Part shown: positions 1 through 7,201 of the stretch, in pieces
Numbering within the stretch: the stretch's first letter is position 1
Layout of the letters: each line of letters begins with the position of its first letter
NCBI GenBank assembly: GCA_022776205.1
Contig: JALFIK010000174.1
Span: 1 to 12,329, forward strand
Reading direction: 5' to 3'
Source: Eubacterium sp.
GTDB taxonomy: Bacteria; Bacillota; Clostridia; Lachnospirales; Lachnospiraceae
Length of the DNA stretch: 12,329 nucleotides
Translations under genes and position numbers: made by a program
Notes under the pieces: generated by a model
What the model saw: only the letters and a program-made list of their open reading frames with translations
The model's database searches: none
Told to the model about the DNA's origin: nothing

Positions 1-2530
1 TATTGTCCAGACACAAATATTAATCGCAGAGGGTTATCCTCTCTCTTCCTGTGAAATTGGCATTCCTTCTCAGGAATCCATTCAATGCAACGGATATTCC
101 ATTCAGACAAGAGTCACAACAGAAGACCCGGCAAATAATTTTCTTCCGGACACGGGTAAAATTACCGTGTACCGTTCCGGCTCCGGTTATGGCGTGCGTC
201 TCGACGGAGGTAATTCCTATACGGGTGCAAATATTCTTCCATACTATGATAGTTTACTAGTAAAAGTAATCTCCCACGACAGAACCTTTTCCGGTGCAAT
301 CTGCAAATCTCTCCGCGCTTTAAAGGAAATCCGTATTCGTGGAGTTAAAACAAATATTCCATTTCTGATTAACGTGTTAAATCATAAAGTTTTCCGGGAT
401 GGTGCCTGCTATACTGATTTTATCGAACATACCCCGGAGCTTTTTGATCTGACGATTAGTCAGGACAGGGCCACAAAGATTCTGGAATTCCTGGGAAATA
501 AGATTGTCAATGTTGCAAAGGGTGAAAAACCATTTTTTGAAAATCGGATTCTTCCGGTTTATGATGAATCAAAAGAAATCCACGGCTCCAGAGACGAATT
601 TCTGAAACTGGGGGCAAAAGGTTTTACGCAGAAAATTTTAAAAGAAAAGAAACTTTACATCACAGATACGACTATGCGTGATGCACAGCAGTCCCTGGTG
701 GCCACGAGAATGAGAACAAAGGATCTGGCCGGTGCTGCCAGGGCTGCTAATGCTTTTATGGCAAATGCCTTTTCTGTAGAAGCCTGGGGTGGTGCCACCT
801 ATGATACTGCTTACCGTTTTTTAAAAGAATCTCCATGGAGAAGACTGGAACTTCTTCGGGAACGTATGCCGAATACATTGATCCAGATGCTTCTCCGGGC
901 TTCCAATGCCGTCGGCTACAGCAACTACCCAGATAATGTTGTCAAAGAATTTATTCGCATTTCGGCAGAAAAAGGAGTAGATGTATTCCGTATTTTCGAT
1001 AGTCTGAACTGGATTGAAAACATGAAAATGCCAATTGAAGAAGCACTGAAAACGGGAAAAATTGTTGAAGGTGCCATCTGTTATACCGGCGATATGTCAA
1101 GCCCGAAGGAAACGAAATATACTCTGGATTATTATGTGGATAAGGCAAAAGAGCTGGAGTCTCTTGGATGTCACATTATTACAATTAAGGATATGGCAGG
1201 TCTTCTGAAACCATATGCGGCAAAGGAACTTTTTGGAACGTTAAAGTCCGAACTTCATGTACCGGTCAACATTCATACTCACGATTCCACGGGCAACGGG
1301 GTCAGTACCGTATTAATGGCCGCCGAAGCCGGTGTGGATATTGCCGATCTTGCCATTGAATCCATGAGCTCTCTGACCAGCCAGCCTTCCATGAACGCAG
1401 TCGTTGAAGCACTCCGGGGACGGGAGCGGGATACCGGCCTTGATTTTGAGGAACTGAATGAATTAAGCCAATATTACGGCCGTACCCGTAAACTATATAA
1501 AACCTTTGAAAGCGAGATGGATTCCCCGAATACAGAAATTTATAAATATGAAATTCCGGGCGGTCAGTACTCCAATCTCCTTGCACAGGTTCAGGAAATG
1601 GGTGCTGCAGATAACTTTGAGGAAATCAAACAGCTTTATAAAGAAGCCAATGATCTTCTCGGAAATATCGTAAAGGTAACTCCTTCCTCCAAAGCAGTCG
1701 GAGATCTTGCCATTTTCATGCTGAAAAATGGTCTGAATAAAGACAACATCCTGGAAAAAGGTAAAAATCTTTCTTATCCGGATTCCGTGGTAGATTACTT
1801 TAAAGGGATGATGGGACAGCCGGACGGCGGATTCCCGAAAGAGCTGCAATCCTATGTTCTGAAGGGACAGGAGCCAATCACTGTCCGACCGGGTTCTCTG
1901 CTTCCGGACGTTGATTTTGAAGGAATTAAAAAGCATCTGAAAGAAAAATTTGATATGTCTGCTTTCAGTGATTATGAGATGGAACAGAAAGCATTAAGCT
2001 ATGCCCTTTATCCAAAAGTATATGAAGATTACTGCGAACATTTTGAAGCCTATAATGATGTCTCCCGTCTCGAAAGCCATGTATATTTCTACGGGCTTCG
2101 TAAAGGTGAGGAAACCACACTGAAAATCGGGGAAGGTAAGGAACTGATCATCAAATTTATAGATATGTCTGATGCCGATGAACAGGGCATTCGCACGCTG
2201 ACTTTTGAAGTGAATGGTTCCGTACGGGAAATTAAAATTACGGACAGAAACAAGGAGGTTAAAGCAGACCGTAAATTAAAAGCAGACAAATCCAATCCTC
2301 TGCATTTAGGTTCCACAATTCCGGGAACCGTTGATAAAATCCTTGTCAAAGAGGGGGATCATGTGGAAGAAAACACACCTCTTATGACTGTGGAAGCAAT
2401 GAAGATGGAAACCACTGTCATGGCCACAATGGATGCCATAGTTGATAAGATTTACGTGGAATCCGGAGACCAGGTCAATGCAGAAGATCTGTTGATTTCC
2501 TTCCTGCCACTCGATGCAGGTGAAAAATAA
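1..2530 (+). CDS. pyc: Pyruvate carboxylase, C-terminal three quarters (5' end outside window)
   Basis: This biotin enzyme carboxylates pyruvate to oxaloacetate with ATP and bicarbonate, replenishing the TCA branch and aspartate family in the cytoplasm. The reading frame is open from base 2 with no start, so the gene begins upstream; about 843 residues are present of roughly 1,150 usual for the family. Domain order is seen directly. First comes the end of the biotin carboxylase domain (RSGSGYGVRLDGG near base 173, then PYYDSLLVK and RIRGVKTNIPF). Next is the carboxyltransferase TIM barrel, with DTTMRDAQQSL near base 665, the carbamylated-lysine motif IKDMAGLLKP (Lys codon 1187-1189) and the metal-binding HTHD near 1274. 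The C-terminal biotinyl domain carries AMKMET, biotin Lys codon at 2402-2404. Having all three domains in one chain distinguishes it from oxaloacetate decarboxylase and transcarboxylase subunits. It ends with TAA and a hairpin follows. Its promoter is not in the window. Confidence 0.97.
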   Translation, partial: IVQTQILIAEGYPLSSCEIGIPSQESIQCNGYSIQTRVTTEDPANNFLPDTGKITVYRSGSGYGVRLDGGNSYTGANILPYYDSLLVKVISHDRTFSGAICKSLRALKEIRIRGVKTNIPFLINVLNHKVFRDGACYTDFIEHTPELFDLTISQDRATKILEFLGNKIVNVAKGEKPFFENRILPVYDESKEIHGSRDEFLKLGAKGFTQKILKEKKLYITDTTMRDAQQSLVATRMRTKDLAGAARAANAFMANAFSVEAWGGATYDTAYRFLKESPWRRLELLRERMPNTLIQMLLRASNAVGYSNYPDNVVKEFIRISAEKGVDVFRIFDSLNWIENMKMPIEEALKTGKIVEGAICYTGDMSSPKETKYTLDYYVDKAKELESLGCHIITIKDMAGLLKPYAAKELFGTLKSELHVPVNIHTHDSTGNGVSTVLMAAEAGVDIADLAIESMSSLTSQPSMNAVVEALRGRERDTGLDFEELNELSQYYGRTRKLYKTFESEMDSPNTEIYKYEIPGGQYSNLLAQVQEMGAADNFEEIKQLYKEANDLLGNIVKVTPSSKAVGDLAIFMLKNGLNKDNILEKGKNLSYPDSVVDYFKGMMGQPDGGFPKELQSYVLKGQEPITVRPGSLLPDVDFEGIKKHLKEKFDMSAFSDYEMEQKALSYALYPKVYEDYCEHFEAYNDVSRLESHVYFYGLRKGEETTLKIGEGKELIIKFIDMSDADEQGIRTLTFEVNGSVREIKITDRNKEVKADRKLKADKSNPLHLGSTIPGTVDKILVKEGDHVEENTPLMTVEAMKMETTVMATMDAIVDKIYVESGDQVNAEDLLISFLPLDAGEK

Positions 2531-2554
2531 CTACTTTAGTTTACATGAAACATG

Positions 2555-2610
2555 AAAGGGGAGCGTCTTAAGTTACGGCCATTTGAACCGTGACTGCGAC
2601 GCTCCCTTTG
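2555..2610 (+). terminator. Two-tier hairpin, probable terminator between pyc and the convergent xdh operon
   Basis: An outer stem of about 12 base pairs joins 2556-2567 to 2598-2609, with one G-T wobble (2558/2607). Inside it, after a 4x3 internal loop, a second 7-bp stem joins 2572-2578 to 2588-2594 around a 9-base loop. It starts 25 bases after the pyc stop. The run of T after the stem is short (TTTG), so termination strength is uncertain. On the other strand the stem is followed by TTTCATGTTTCATG, so it may also end the convergent xdh operon. The rest of 2531-2679 shows no gene or other element that I recognise. Confidence 0.7.
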
Positions 2611-2679
2611 TACCTTCTATCAATGATTACGGAAATAATCTCATCCTTATTCCATTATTTCATCGAACAATTTGATCAC

Positions 2680-2985
2680 TCATTCCTCTATCACTTCAAG
2701 AAGAAAACTTACCGGTCGAAAACCGTCGTTACACGAAATCATAGCTGATTTTGGATTTTTCATCCAGCCATCATAAAAATTCTCACCGCCATGGGCCAGT
2801 GTCATAACAAAAGGGGAAATCGTATCCCACGCACTGTCGCAGAAATTTTCCGGTTTTTCCCACCCATTTGCAATAAACTCCTGTCCCAGCTGCATATCGC
2901 AGGTATGCGGAATCGGATTTTCGTACTGTTCCATCAAATCTTTATAACATCCTATTTTCATAACTGTAATTTTAACTTTTTTCAT
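2680..2985 (-). CDS. TIGR04076-type small cysteine-containing protein of unknown function
   Basis: A 101-residue protein beginning MKKVKITVMKIGC and ending CNDGFRPVSFLLEVIEE. From memory this matches the TIGR04076 family of about 90-100 residue proteins, which has no established function. Four cysteines (13, 29, 49, 85) lie in the typical contexts, GC, HTC, FC and SCNDGFRPV, and could bind a metal or an Fe-S cluster; that is inference. There is no signal peptide or membrane segment. The ATG at 2985 follows a purine-rich stretch (GAGAGAAGAAGA) and gives the family's usual N-terminus. An in-frame TTG at 3042 would add 19 atypical residues and was not chosen. It lies 57 bases after the xdhC stop, on the same strand and with no clear terminator between, so it is probably the last gene of the xdh operon. 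A role in molybdenum-enzyme assembly or purine metabolism would be a guess. Confidence 0.8.
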   Translation of the reverse strand: MKKVKITVMKIGCYKDLMEQYENPIPHTCDMQLGQEFIANGWEKPENFCDSAWDTISPFVMTLAHGGENFYDGWMKNPKSAMISCNDGFRPVSFLLEVIEE

Positions 2986-3042
2986 CTGTCTTCTTCTCTC
3001 AATTCTGGAATTTTTCGAATTTCCCTTTTCCCCAAATAACAA

Positions 3043-3534
3043 TTATGGTTCCGTATGCGTCGTGCGGTAAACCTCTTCCACGATTCGTTCCATCGCATCC
3101 AGAATTTTCTCATAGCCGGTGCAACGGCATAAATGACCGGAAATCAGCTTTCGCAGTTCATCACGGTTATATTTTTTTCCGGTACCCACAATTTCAACAG
3201 CACTCATAATTAAACCGGGTGTACAGAATCCGCACTGGACAGCGGCTTCCTCAATAAAAGCTTTCTGAATCAGCGACAGCTCTCCGTTCGCCCCTTTCAG
3301 CCCCTCCACCGTCATCACACTTTTTCCATCCGCCCACATAGTCAGATAAATGCAGCTGTCAACAGTTTCTCCATTGACCAGTACTGTACAGGCGCCACAT
3401 TCACCCACTTCACAGCCTTTTTTTACAGAAGTAAGACCCAGACGGTTCCTTAACGTATCCAGAAGTGATTCCCGTTCGTCCACTGCCAATTCTTTCTCTT
3501 TCCCATTTACCTTCATATGTACAATTTTAAGCAC
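3043..3534 (-). CDS. xdhC: Xanthine dehydrogenase-type hydroxylase, [2Fe-2S] subunit XdhC
   Basis: The iron-sulfur subunit carries electrons from the molybdenum centre to FAD. With the start chosen here it has 163 residues. The N-terminal plant-ferredoxin-like cluster is ligated by CEVGECGAC plus a later cysteine (Cys41, 46, 49, 61). The C-terminal four-helix domain holds the second cluster in CGFCTPG and CRCTGY (Cys101, 104, 136, 138). All eight ligands are present. The start is ambiguous. A strong GGGAGGTGA lies at about 3540-3548, and the GTG at 3534 sits the right distance after it, overlapping the xdhB stop by 8 bases. The ATG at 3516 is about 25 bases from that site, and GTG at 3543 lies inside it. 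The overlap suggests translational coupling to xdhB. The order xdhA-xdhB-xdhC matches the E. coli xdhABC operon. Confidence 0.93.
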   Translation of the reverse strand: MLKIVHMKVNGKEKELAVDERESLLDTLRNRLGLTSVKKGCEVGECGACTVLVNGETVDSCIYLTMWADGKSVMTVEGLKGANGELSLIQKAFIEEAAVQCGFCTPGLIMSAVEIVGTGKKYNRDELRKLISGHLCRCTGYEKILDAMERIVEEVYRTTHTEP

Positions 3535-4417
3535 AAATCTCACCTCCCGCTTTCTTTACTGCTGCAACCAGGCCTCGTTTGGCCAGTTCTTCAATTAACT
3601 GAAGGCGAAATTCTCTGGAGGCCCTCCAGGAGCTACGTGGGTTTACTTCGGTCAGTGCAGTTTTGGCGAATTGGATTATTGCATCCCTGTCGTTTATGCT
3701 GCTGCCCTTAAGAACTTCTTCTGCTTTTTTGCAGCGTAACGGAGTCGGGCCGGCAACACCATAGCCCAGACGCACGTCTTCTATTGTTTTTTTATCTTCG
3801 GAAAGCTTTACTCTTACCGCACAGCCCAGCGTCGCAATTTCCATTGCTCTCCTCTTTCCATATTTTATATATTGTCCATACCATCCTTCATACGATTCCT
3901 TATGAATCAGAAAACACCTGCATACTTCCGTACGTTCTCTCACTGTTTGACCCGGCCCTGTATAAAATTTATCAATTGGCACGGTTCTTCGCCCTTCTGG
4001 TCCCTCCAGAACAAGATCTGCTTCCAGAGTCCACATTGTGGAAGCGGAATCCGCAGAAGTTGCTCCATTACAGATATTTCCACCAATCGTACCCATATTT
4101 CGAATCTGCGGACCGCCTACTGTATCAACGGCCTCCCCAAGCATAGGAATATAACGCTGGATAATCGGATCATTCGTAATATGTGAAAATGCCGTTCCTG
4201 CTCCAATCTGTATATCTCCGTTTTCTAACAGGCTGACTCCCTTTAACTCCTTTATATTGTGAATGGACACAAGAGATTTGCCGGCATCCTTTCCCTCACG
4301 CACACGAATAAGAACGTCAGTTCCTCCGCTTATGATTTCGGCATTCGGATTCCTTACTAGGGCATCAATGGCATCCTCCACACTGGATGCCTCATAAAAT
4401 GATTGTATATCAAACAT
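3527..4417 (-). CDS. xdhB: Xanthine dehydrogenase-type hydroxylase, FAD-binding subunit XdhB
   Basis: This 296-residue subunit binds FAD and passes electrons from the iron-sulfur clusters to NAD+ or another acceptor. It closely follows E. coli XdhB from the first residues (MFDIQSFYEA) to the end (AVKKAGGEI), as recalled. FAD-binding motifs are visible at residues 29-37 (ISGGTDVLI) and 101-123 (GGPQIRNMGTIGGNICNGATSAD). The C-terminal CO-dehydrogenase-flavoprotein domain contains PRSSWRASREFRL. The ATG at 4417 follows AAAGGAGAGTCATT. There are 21 bases between the xdhA stop and this start, and the stop codon overlaps the proposed xdhC start, so the three subunits are co-transcribed and probably made in balanced amounts. 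Confidence 0.95.
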   Translation of the reverse strand: MFDIQSFYEASSVEDAIDALVRNPNAEIISGGTDVLIRVREGKDAGKSLVSIHNIKELKGVSLLENGDIQIGAGTAFSHITNDPIIQRYIPMLGEAVDTVGGPQIRNMGTIGGNICNGATSADSASTMWTLEADLVLEGPEGRRTVPIDKFYTGPGQTVRERTEVCRCFLIHKESYEGWYGQYIKYGKRRAMEIATLGCAVRVKLSEDKKTIEDVRLGYGVAGPTPLRCKKAEEVLKGSSINDRDAIIQFAKTALTEVNPRSSWRASREFRLQLIEELAKRGLVAAVKKAGGEICA

Positions 4418-4438
4418 AATGACTCTCCTTTTATTTCA

Positions 4439-6865
4439 TCAGATCAGGCCCTGCTCTCTGAATTTTTCAATTAACCGCTGTGGTGTCATAGGTGCAGTAT
4501 TCATATGTACACCGGTAGCATGAAGAATCGCATTGCGAATTGCCGGAGCAACAGGAATTGCCGGCGGTTCTCCTAATGCCTTATTTCCGTATGGTCCGGT
4601 AGGATCATTCTTAATAACAAAATCTGCTTTTAAATCCGGCACATCCATTGCCGTTGGCATTTTGTAATCCAGAAGATTATCATTTAAAACACGCCCTGTT
4701 TTCTCATCCACAAGAAGTTCTTCTGAAAGTCCAAATCCAAGACTCATGCTCATTCCTCCATGAACCTGTCCCTTTGCTGTTTCAGGATTTATCAGATTGC
4801 CGGAATCATGAACATTGATAATATCTTTCACCGTAACGATTCCAAGAGGCATATCCACTTCAATATCTACAAAACAGCACCCGGATGCAAAAGTATTACT
4901 TTTACACTGGTGAGTTATTTCAGCAGTGATGTGAACAGAACGGTCGAGAGAATAAAAAGCGACCTCTGCCACAACAGAAACATCAAACAGCTCCGGTTTT
5001 CCGCCGGATACCACAACTTTGCTATCGACAATATCAAGCATTTCTCCGGTAATCTCGTCTTCTCCGTGAAGCCCCAAAGTCTCACGCACATTCTCTGCGG
5101 CCGCCTTTACCAAATCGGCATAAACGGTCTTTGAAATATCACTCACATCATGATTTAGCATATAAGCCGCATAATCGAGAATTTTACGACGCAGTTCTTC
5201 CCCACATGCCTTACATGCCATACCGGACACATAAGTCTGTCTGGAACCATAGGCACCGGTATCAAACGGGGTCGTATCCGTATCCTGTGTAGACACAACA
5301 TATACCCGGTCAAAAGAAATTCCGGTCGACTCTGCCGCCATCTGGGTAAATACAGTATCGGCACCCTGACCGATTTCTGTAGCACCCATGGAAAGCTGAA
5401 TGGAACCGTCCTGATTTAATACCATACGGACTGCAGCTGTTTCGAGAGAAAAAGGATATACTCCACTCTTATACATAAACATTGCCATACCAACACCACG
5501 GCGGACCGGACCGGACTGGTTCGCATATGCTTTTCTCTTTTCATCCCATTTGATATATTCACGGCCACGCTTTAAACACTCGTCAAGACCATAGGAATAA
5601 AAGCGGATTCCATTGGCAGGATCAATATAACCGTCCTGCACACAATTCTTTAAACGAAATTCCAGGGGGTCCATGCCGATTGCTTCCGCCATATCATCTG
5701 CCTGACATTCCGCGATCCATACAGACTGCGGAATTCCGTAAGCCCTCATGGCACCTGCTGTAGGTGAAGAAGTGTAAACGGTGTAACAATCTACTTCCGT
5801 TCCAAGTTCATCCCGGTACAAACCTTTATAGACATTTCCACAGTTTGCACAGATTGCATGCCCGTGGGAAGCATAAGCTCCATTATTGGCATAAGCTTCC
5901 AGCTTTCTGGCAAGTACGCGTCCGTCTTTTGTTACGATACCTTTTGTGCGTCCTTCAATGGCATGGCGCGTTCTTGTTGCATAAATTGCCTCCTCCCGGC
6001 TGATTTCAAGTCTGACCGGACGACCGCCTACCGCCAAAGTCATCAGTGCATTTAATGGCTCATAAAGCATATCTTGTTTATTTCCGAATCCTCCGCCAAT
6101 ATATGGTTTGATGATACGCACCTTTCCAATATCAATCCCCAGTGCCTGTGCTGTACATCTTCGCACAATATGAGGAATCTGGGTGGAAGAAGTGATTGTT
6201 ACTTTCCCATTTGTATCCACATATGCCCAGGATACGGGAAGTTCAATATGACAGTGGGAAATTCGAGGAGTACGGTACGTTTCCTCAAGAACGACAATAT
6301 TATCCTCCCCATATTTTTCTCTAGCTTCCTTAAGCCCTTCTTCAAAAGTAAAATCCGAACGAACCATTGTCATATGAGAATGAACGAGCACATTATCTTT
6401 TCGGATGTCCGGATGAAGCGGTGTGGCTCCCTCCTTCATGGCCGCTTCCACTGTCACAATCGGTTCGTATTCTTCATACTCAACTTTAATCAGACGAGCA
6501 GCCCGTGCTGCTGCCACCTCATTTTCCGCAATGACAGCTGCGATATCGTCTCCGTACAGACGCACTCTTTGATTTAATAACTTACGGTCACTGATATCTC
6601 GATGCCCCAGTTCAACACTCCAGGGATGCCCGGCCGTAGAAAACTGAGTATCCGGCACATCAAAACAGGTTATTATCTTTACAACTCCCGGAACCTTTAA
6701 CGCTTCTTCTAAATCAAAGCTCTTTACCAGCCCATTGGCGATGGTGGAGTGAACAACCTTTCCGTGAAGAATATCTTTTGGCTCCAGATCTGCAGTATAC
6801 TTCGCTTCCCCGGTCACTTTTCCAAAAGCATCCACACGTGTTTTCCCTTGGCCTACTACTTTCAT
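4439..6865 (-). CDS. xdhA: Xanthine dehydrogenase-type hydroxylase, molybdenum-binding subunit XdhA
   Basis: The catalytic subunit (808 residues with this start) hydroxylates a purine, probably hypoxanthine or xanthine, at a molybdopterin centre. It follows E. coli XdhA along its full length by eye. Visible cofactor and active-site motifs are TQIPHIVRR, GGGFGNKQ (residues 257-264), AGAMRAYG with the conserved Arg374, GATEIGQGADT (494-504), and ALGEPP with the catalytic base Glu766. The purine-contacting Glu of animal xanthine oxidase (Glu802, in GGGFGGKE) is Gln264 here; I recall that E. coli XdhA has Gln as well. The ATG at 6865 is preferred because AAGGAG lies 6 bases before it. An in-frame ATG at 6886 would add seven residues and has a poorly spaced site. 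The gene is the first of its operon and lies downstream of a purine riboswitch. No molybdenum-cofactor maturation gene is visible nearby. Another purine or heterocycle as substrate remains possible. Confidence 0.94.
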   Translation of the reverse strand: MKVVGQGKTRVDAFGKVTGEAKYTADLEPKDILHGKVVHSTIANGLVKSFDLEEALKVPGVVKIITCFDVPDTQFSTAGHPWSVELGHRDISDRKLLNQRVRLYGDDIAAVIAENEVAAARAARLIKVEYEEYEPIVTVEAAMKEGATPLHPDIRKDNVLVHSHMTMVRSDFTFEEGLKEAREKYGEDNIVVLEETYRTPRISHCHIELPVSWAYVDTNGKVTITSSTQIPHIVRRCTAQALGIDIGKVRIIKPYIGGGFGNKQDMLYEPLNALMTLAVGGRPVRLEISREEAIYATRTRHAIEGRTKGIVTKDGRVLARKLEAYANNGAYASHGHAICANCGNVYKGLYRDELGTEVDCYTVYTSSPTAGAMRAYGIPQSVWIAECQADDMAEAIGMDPLEFRLKNCVQDGYIDPANGIRFYSYGLDECLKRGREYIKWDEKRKAYANQSGPVRRGVGMAMFMYKSGVYPFSLETAAVRMVLNQDGSIQLSMGATEIGQGADTVFTQMAAESTGISFDRVYVVSTQDTDTTPFDTGAYGSRQTYVSGMACKACGEELRRKILDYAAYMLNHDVSDISKTVYADLVKAAAENVRETLGLHGEDEITGEMLDIVDSKVVVSGGKPELFDVSVVAEVAFYSLDRSVHITAEITHQCKSNTFASGCCFVDIEVDMPLGIVTVKDIINVHDSGNLINPETAKGQVHGGMSMSLGFGLSEELLVDEKTGRVLNDNLLDYKMPTAMDVPDLKADFVIKNDPTGPYGNKALGEPPAIPVAPAIRNAILHATGVHMNTAPMTPQRLIEKFREQGLI

Positions 6866-6924
6866 CTTGTTCTCCTTCCTATCCATTACCTTTATGTATT
6901 AAAACTTTCAGCGCCACTTAATTT

Positions 6925-6957
6925 AAAAAAAAATTGGCTACAAAAATATGTAGTCAA
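6925..6957 (-). terminator. Intrinsic terminator of the xdh riboswitch expression platform
   Basis: On the - strand, 6957-6949 (TTGACTACA) pairs with 6942-6934 (TGTAGCCAA). This gives eight base pairs with one A-C mismatch and a 6-base loop, followed directly by nine T (6933-6925). The 5' arm of this hairpin is made of the 3' strand of P3, the J3/1 bases and the 3' strand of P1 of the adjoining aptamer. The terminator and the folded aptamer therefore cannot coexist. It lies about 60 bases before the xdhA start codon. Confidence 0.88.
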
Positions 6958-7008
6958 CTCTTTATGGCAGTTGGTAGAAACTCCGGGCCAATCCCCAGGA
7001 TATACATA
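6947..7008 (-). promoter_or_regulatory. Purine riboswitch aptamer, guanine class (C at specificity position), variant
   Basis: Read on the - strand, this is a three-way junction. P1 pairs 7008-7003 with 6952-6947 (6 bp, perfect). P2 pairs 7000-6994 with 6987-6982 with a bulged U at 6997. L2 is GAUUGG (6993-6988). J2/3 is the hallmark GUUUCUAC (6981-6974). P3 pairs 6973-6969 with 6959-6955, and L3 contains CCAUAAA (6967-6961). The GG of L2 and CC of L3 needed for the loop-loop contact are present. The base before the 3' strand of P1, which pairs with the ligand (C74 of the xpt aptamer), is C at 6953, so it belongs to the guanine/hypoxanthine/xanthine type and not the adenine type. J1/2 and L2 are each one base shorter than canonical. 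It regulates xdhABC through the overlapping terminator, predicted as a ligand-ON switch. Confidence 0.9.
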
Positions 7009-7042
7009 ATAACAAATGAATGGTTTAATTTCTTAATACCAC

Positions 7043-7071
7043 ATTATACCATTTTTAAAATAATTGTTCTA
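7043..7071 (-). promoter_or_regulatory. Probable sigma-A promoter of the xdh operon (extended -10)
   Basis: On the - strand a perfect TATAAT lies at 7048-7043 and is preceded by TGG, forming an extended -10 (TGnTATAAT). The -35 position, 17 bases upstream (7071-7066, TAGAAC), matches the consensus at only three of six bases, which an extended -10 can compensate for. Transcription would start near 7036, about 28 bases before the aptamer. A second TATAAT at 7117-7112 has no good -35 and is less likely. Together with the riboswitch, terminator and ribosome binding site this accounts for most of the 6866-7142 gene-free stretch. Confidence 0.65.
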
Positions 7072-7142
7072 TTTTATTTTTATCCTAAAAATGCTCTGAT
7101 TTTTTGTGCATATTATACAAAACAATAGATCTTAATAAATAG

Positions 7143-7179
7143 AAAGAACGCATAAGACGTTTTATCCCATGCGTTCTTT
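7143..7179 (-). terminator. Terminator of the alcohol dehydrogenase gene
   Basis: A perfect 11-bp inverted repeat (AAAGAACGCAT at 7143-7153, ATGCGTTCTTT at 7169-7179) flanks a 15-base loop. It begins about 22 bases after the alcohol dehydrogenase stop. On the - strand it is followed by TCTATTTATT after the Ts of the stem itself. It separates this gene from the xdh promoter, which lies about 70 bases further downstream. Confidence 0.8.
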
Positions 7180-7201
7180 TCGGTTATTCTATTCTTGCTT
7201 T

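Noticed and set aside
51..260. Short + strand reading frame at the left edge
   Set aside because: It overlaps the open pyc frame, which is clearly coding from base 2 (biotin carboxylase motifs).
1493..1936. 147-codon reading frame opposite pyc
   Set aside because: It lies wholly inside the strongly conserved pyc coding region on the other strand, has no plausible start signal and resembles no protein family; it is a shadow of pyc.
2986..3042. N-terminal extension of the TIGR04076-type protein from a TTG at 3042
   Set aside because: The extra 19 residues are not family-like, and the ATG at 2985 gives the expected MKKVKITV start with a purine-rich site before it.
6074..6577. 167-codon + strand reading frame inside xdhA
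   Set aside because: xdhA matches its family continuously through this region; the antisense frame is low-complexity and family-less.
4439..6865. Aldehyde oxidoreductase, CO dehydrogenase or selenium-dependent hydroxylase instead of XdhA
   Set aside because: Overall similarity, gene order and subunit split follow E. coli XdhABC; no CO-dehydrogenase active-site loop (AYRCSFR type) and no nearby selenium-hydroxylase accessory genes are visible. The substrate remains unproven.
6947..7008. Adenine riboswitch
   Set aside because: The pbuE-like ON architecture suggested adenine, but the ligand-pairing base before the 3' strand of P1 is C (6953), not U, so a guanine-type ligand is expected.
6934..7128. 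Small + strand reading frame of 64 codons in the xdh leader
   Set aside because: It runs antisense through the riboswitch and terminator, starts with TTG without a ribosome binding site, and has no recognisable protein features.
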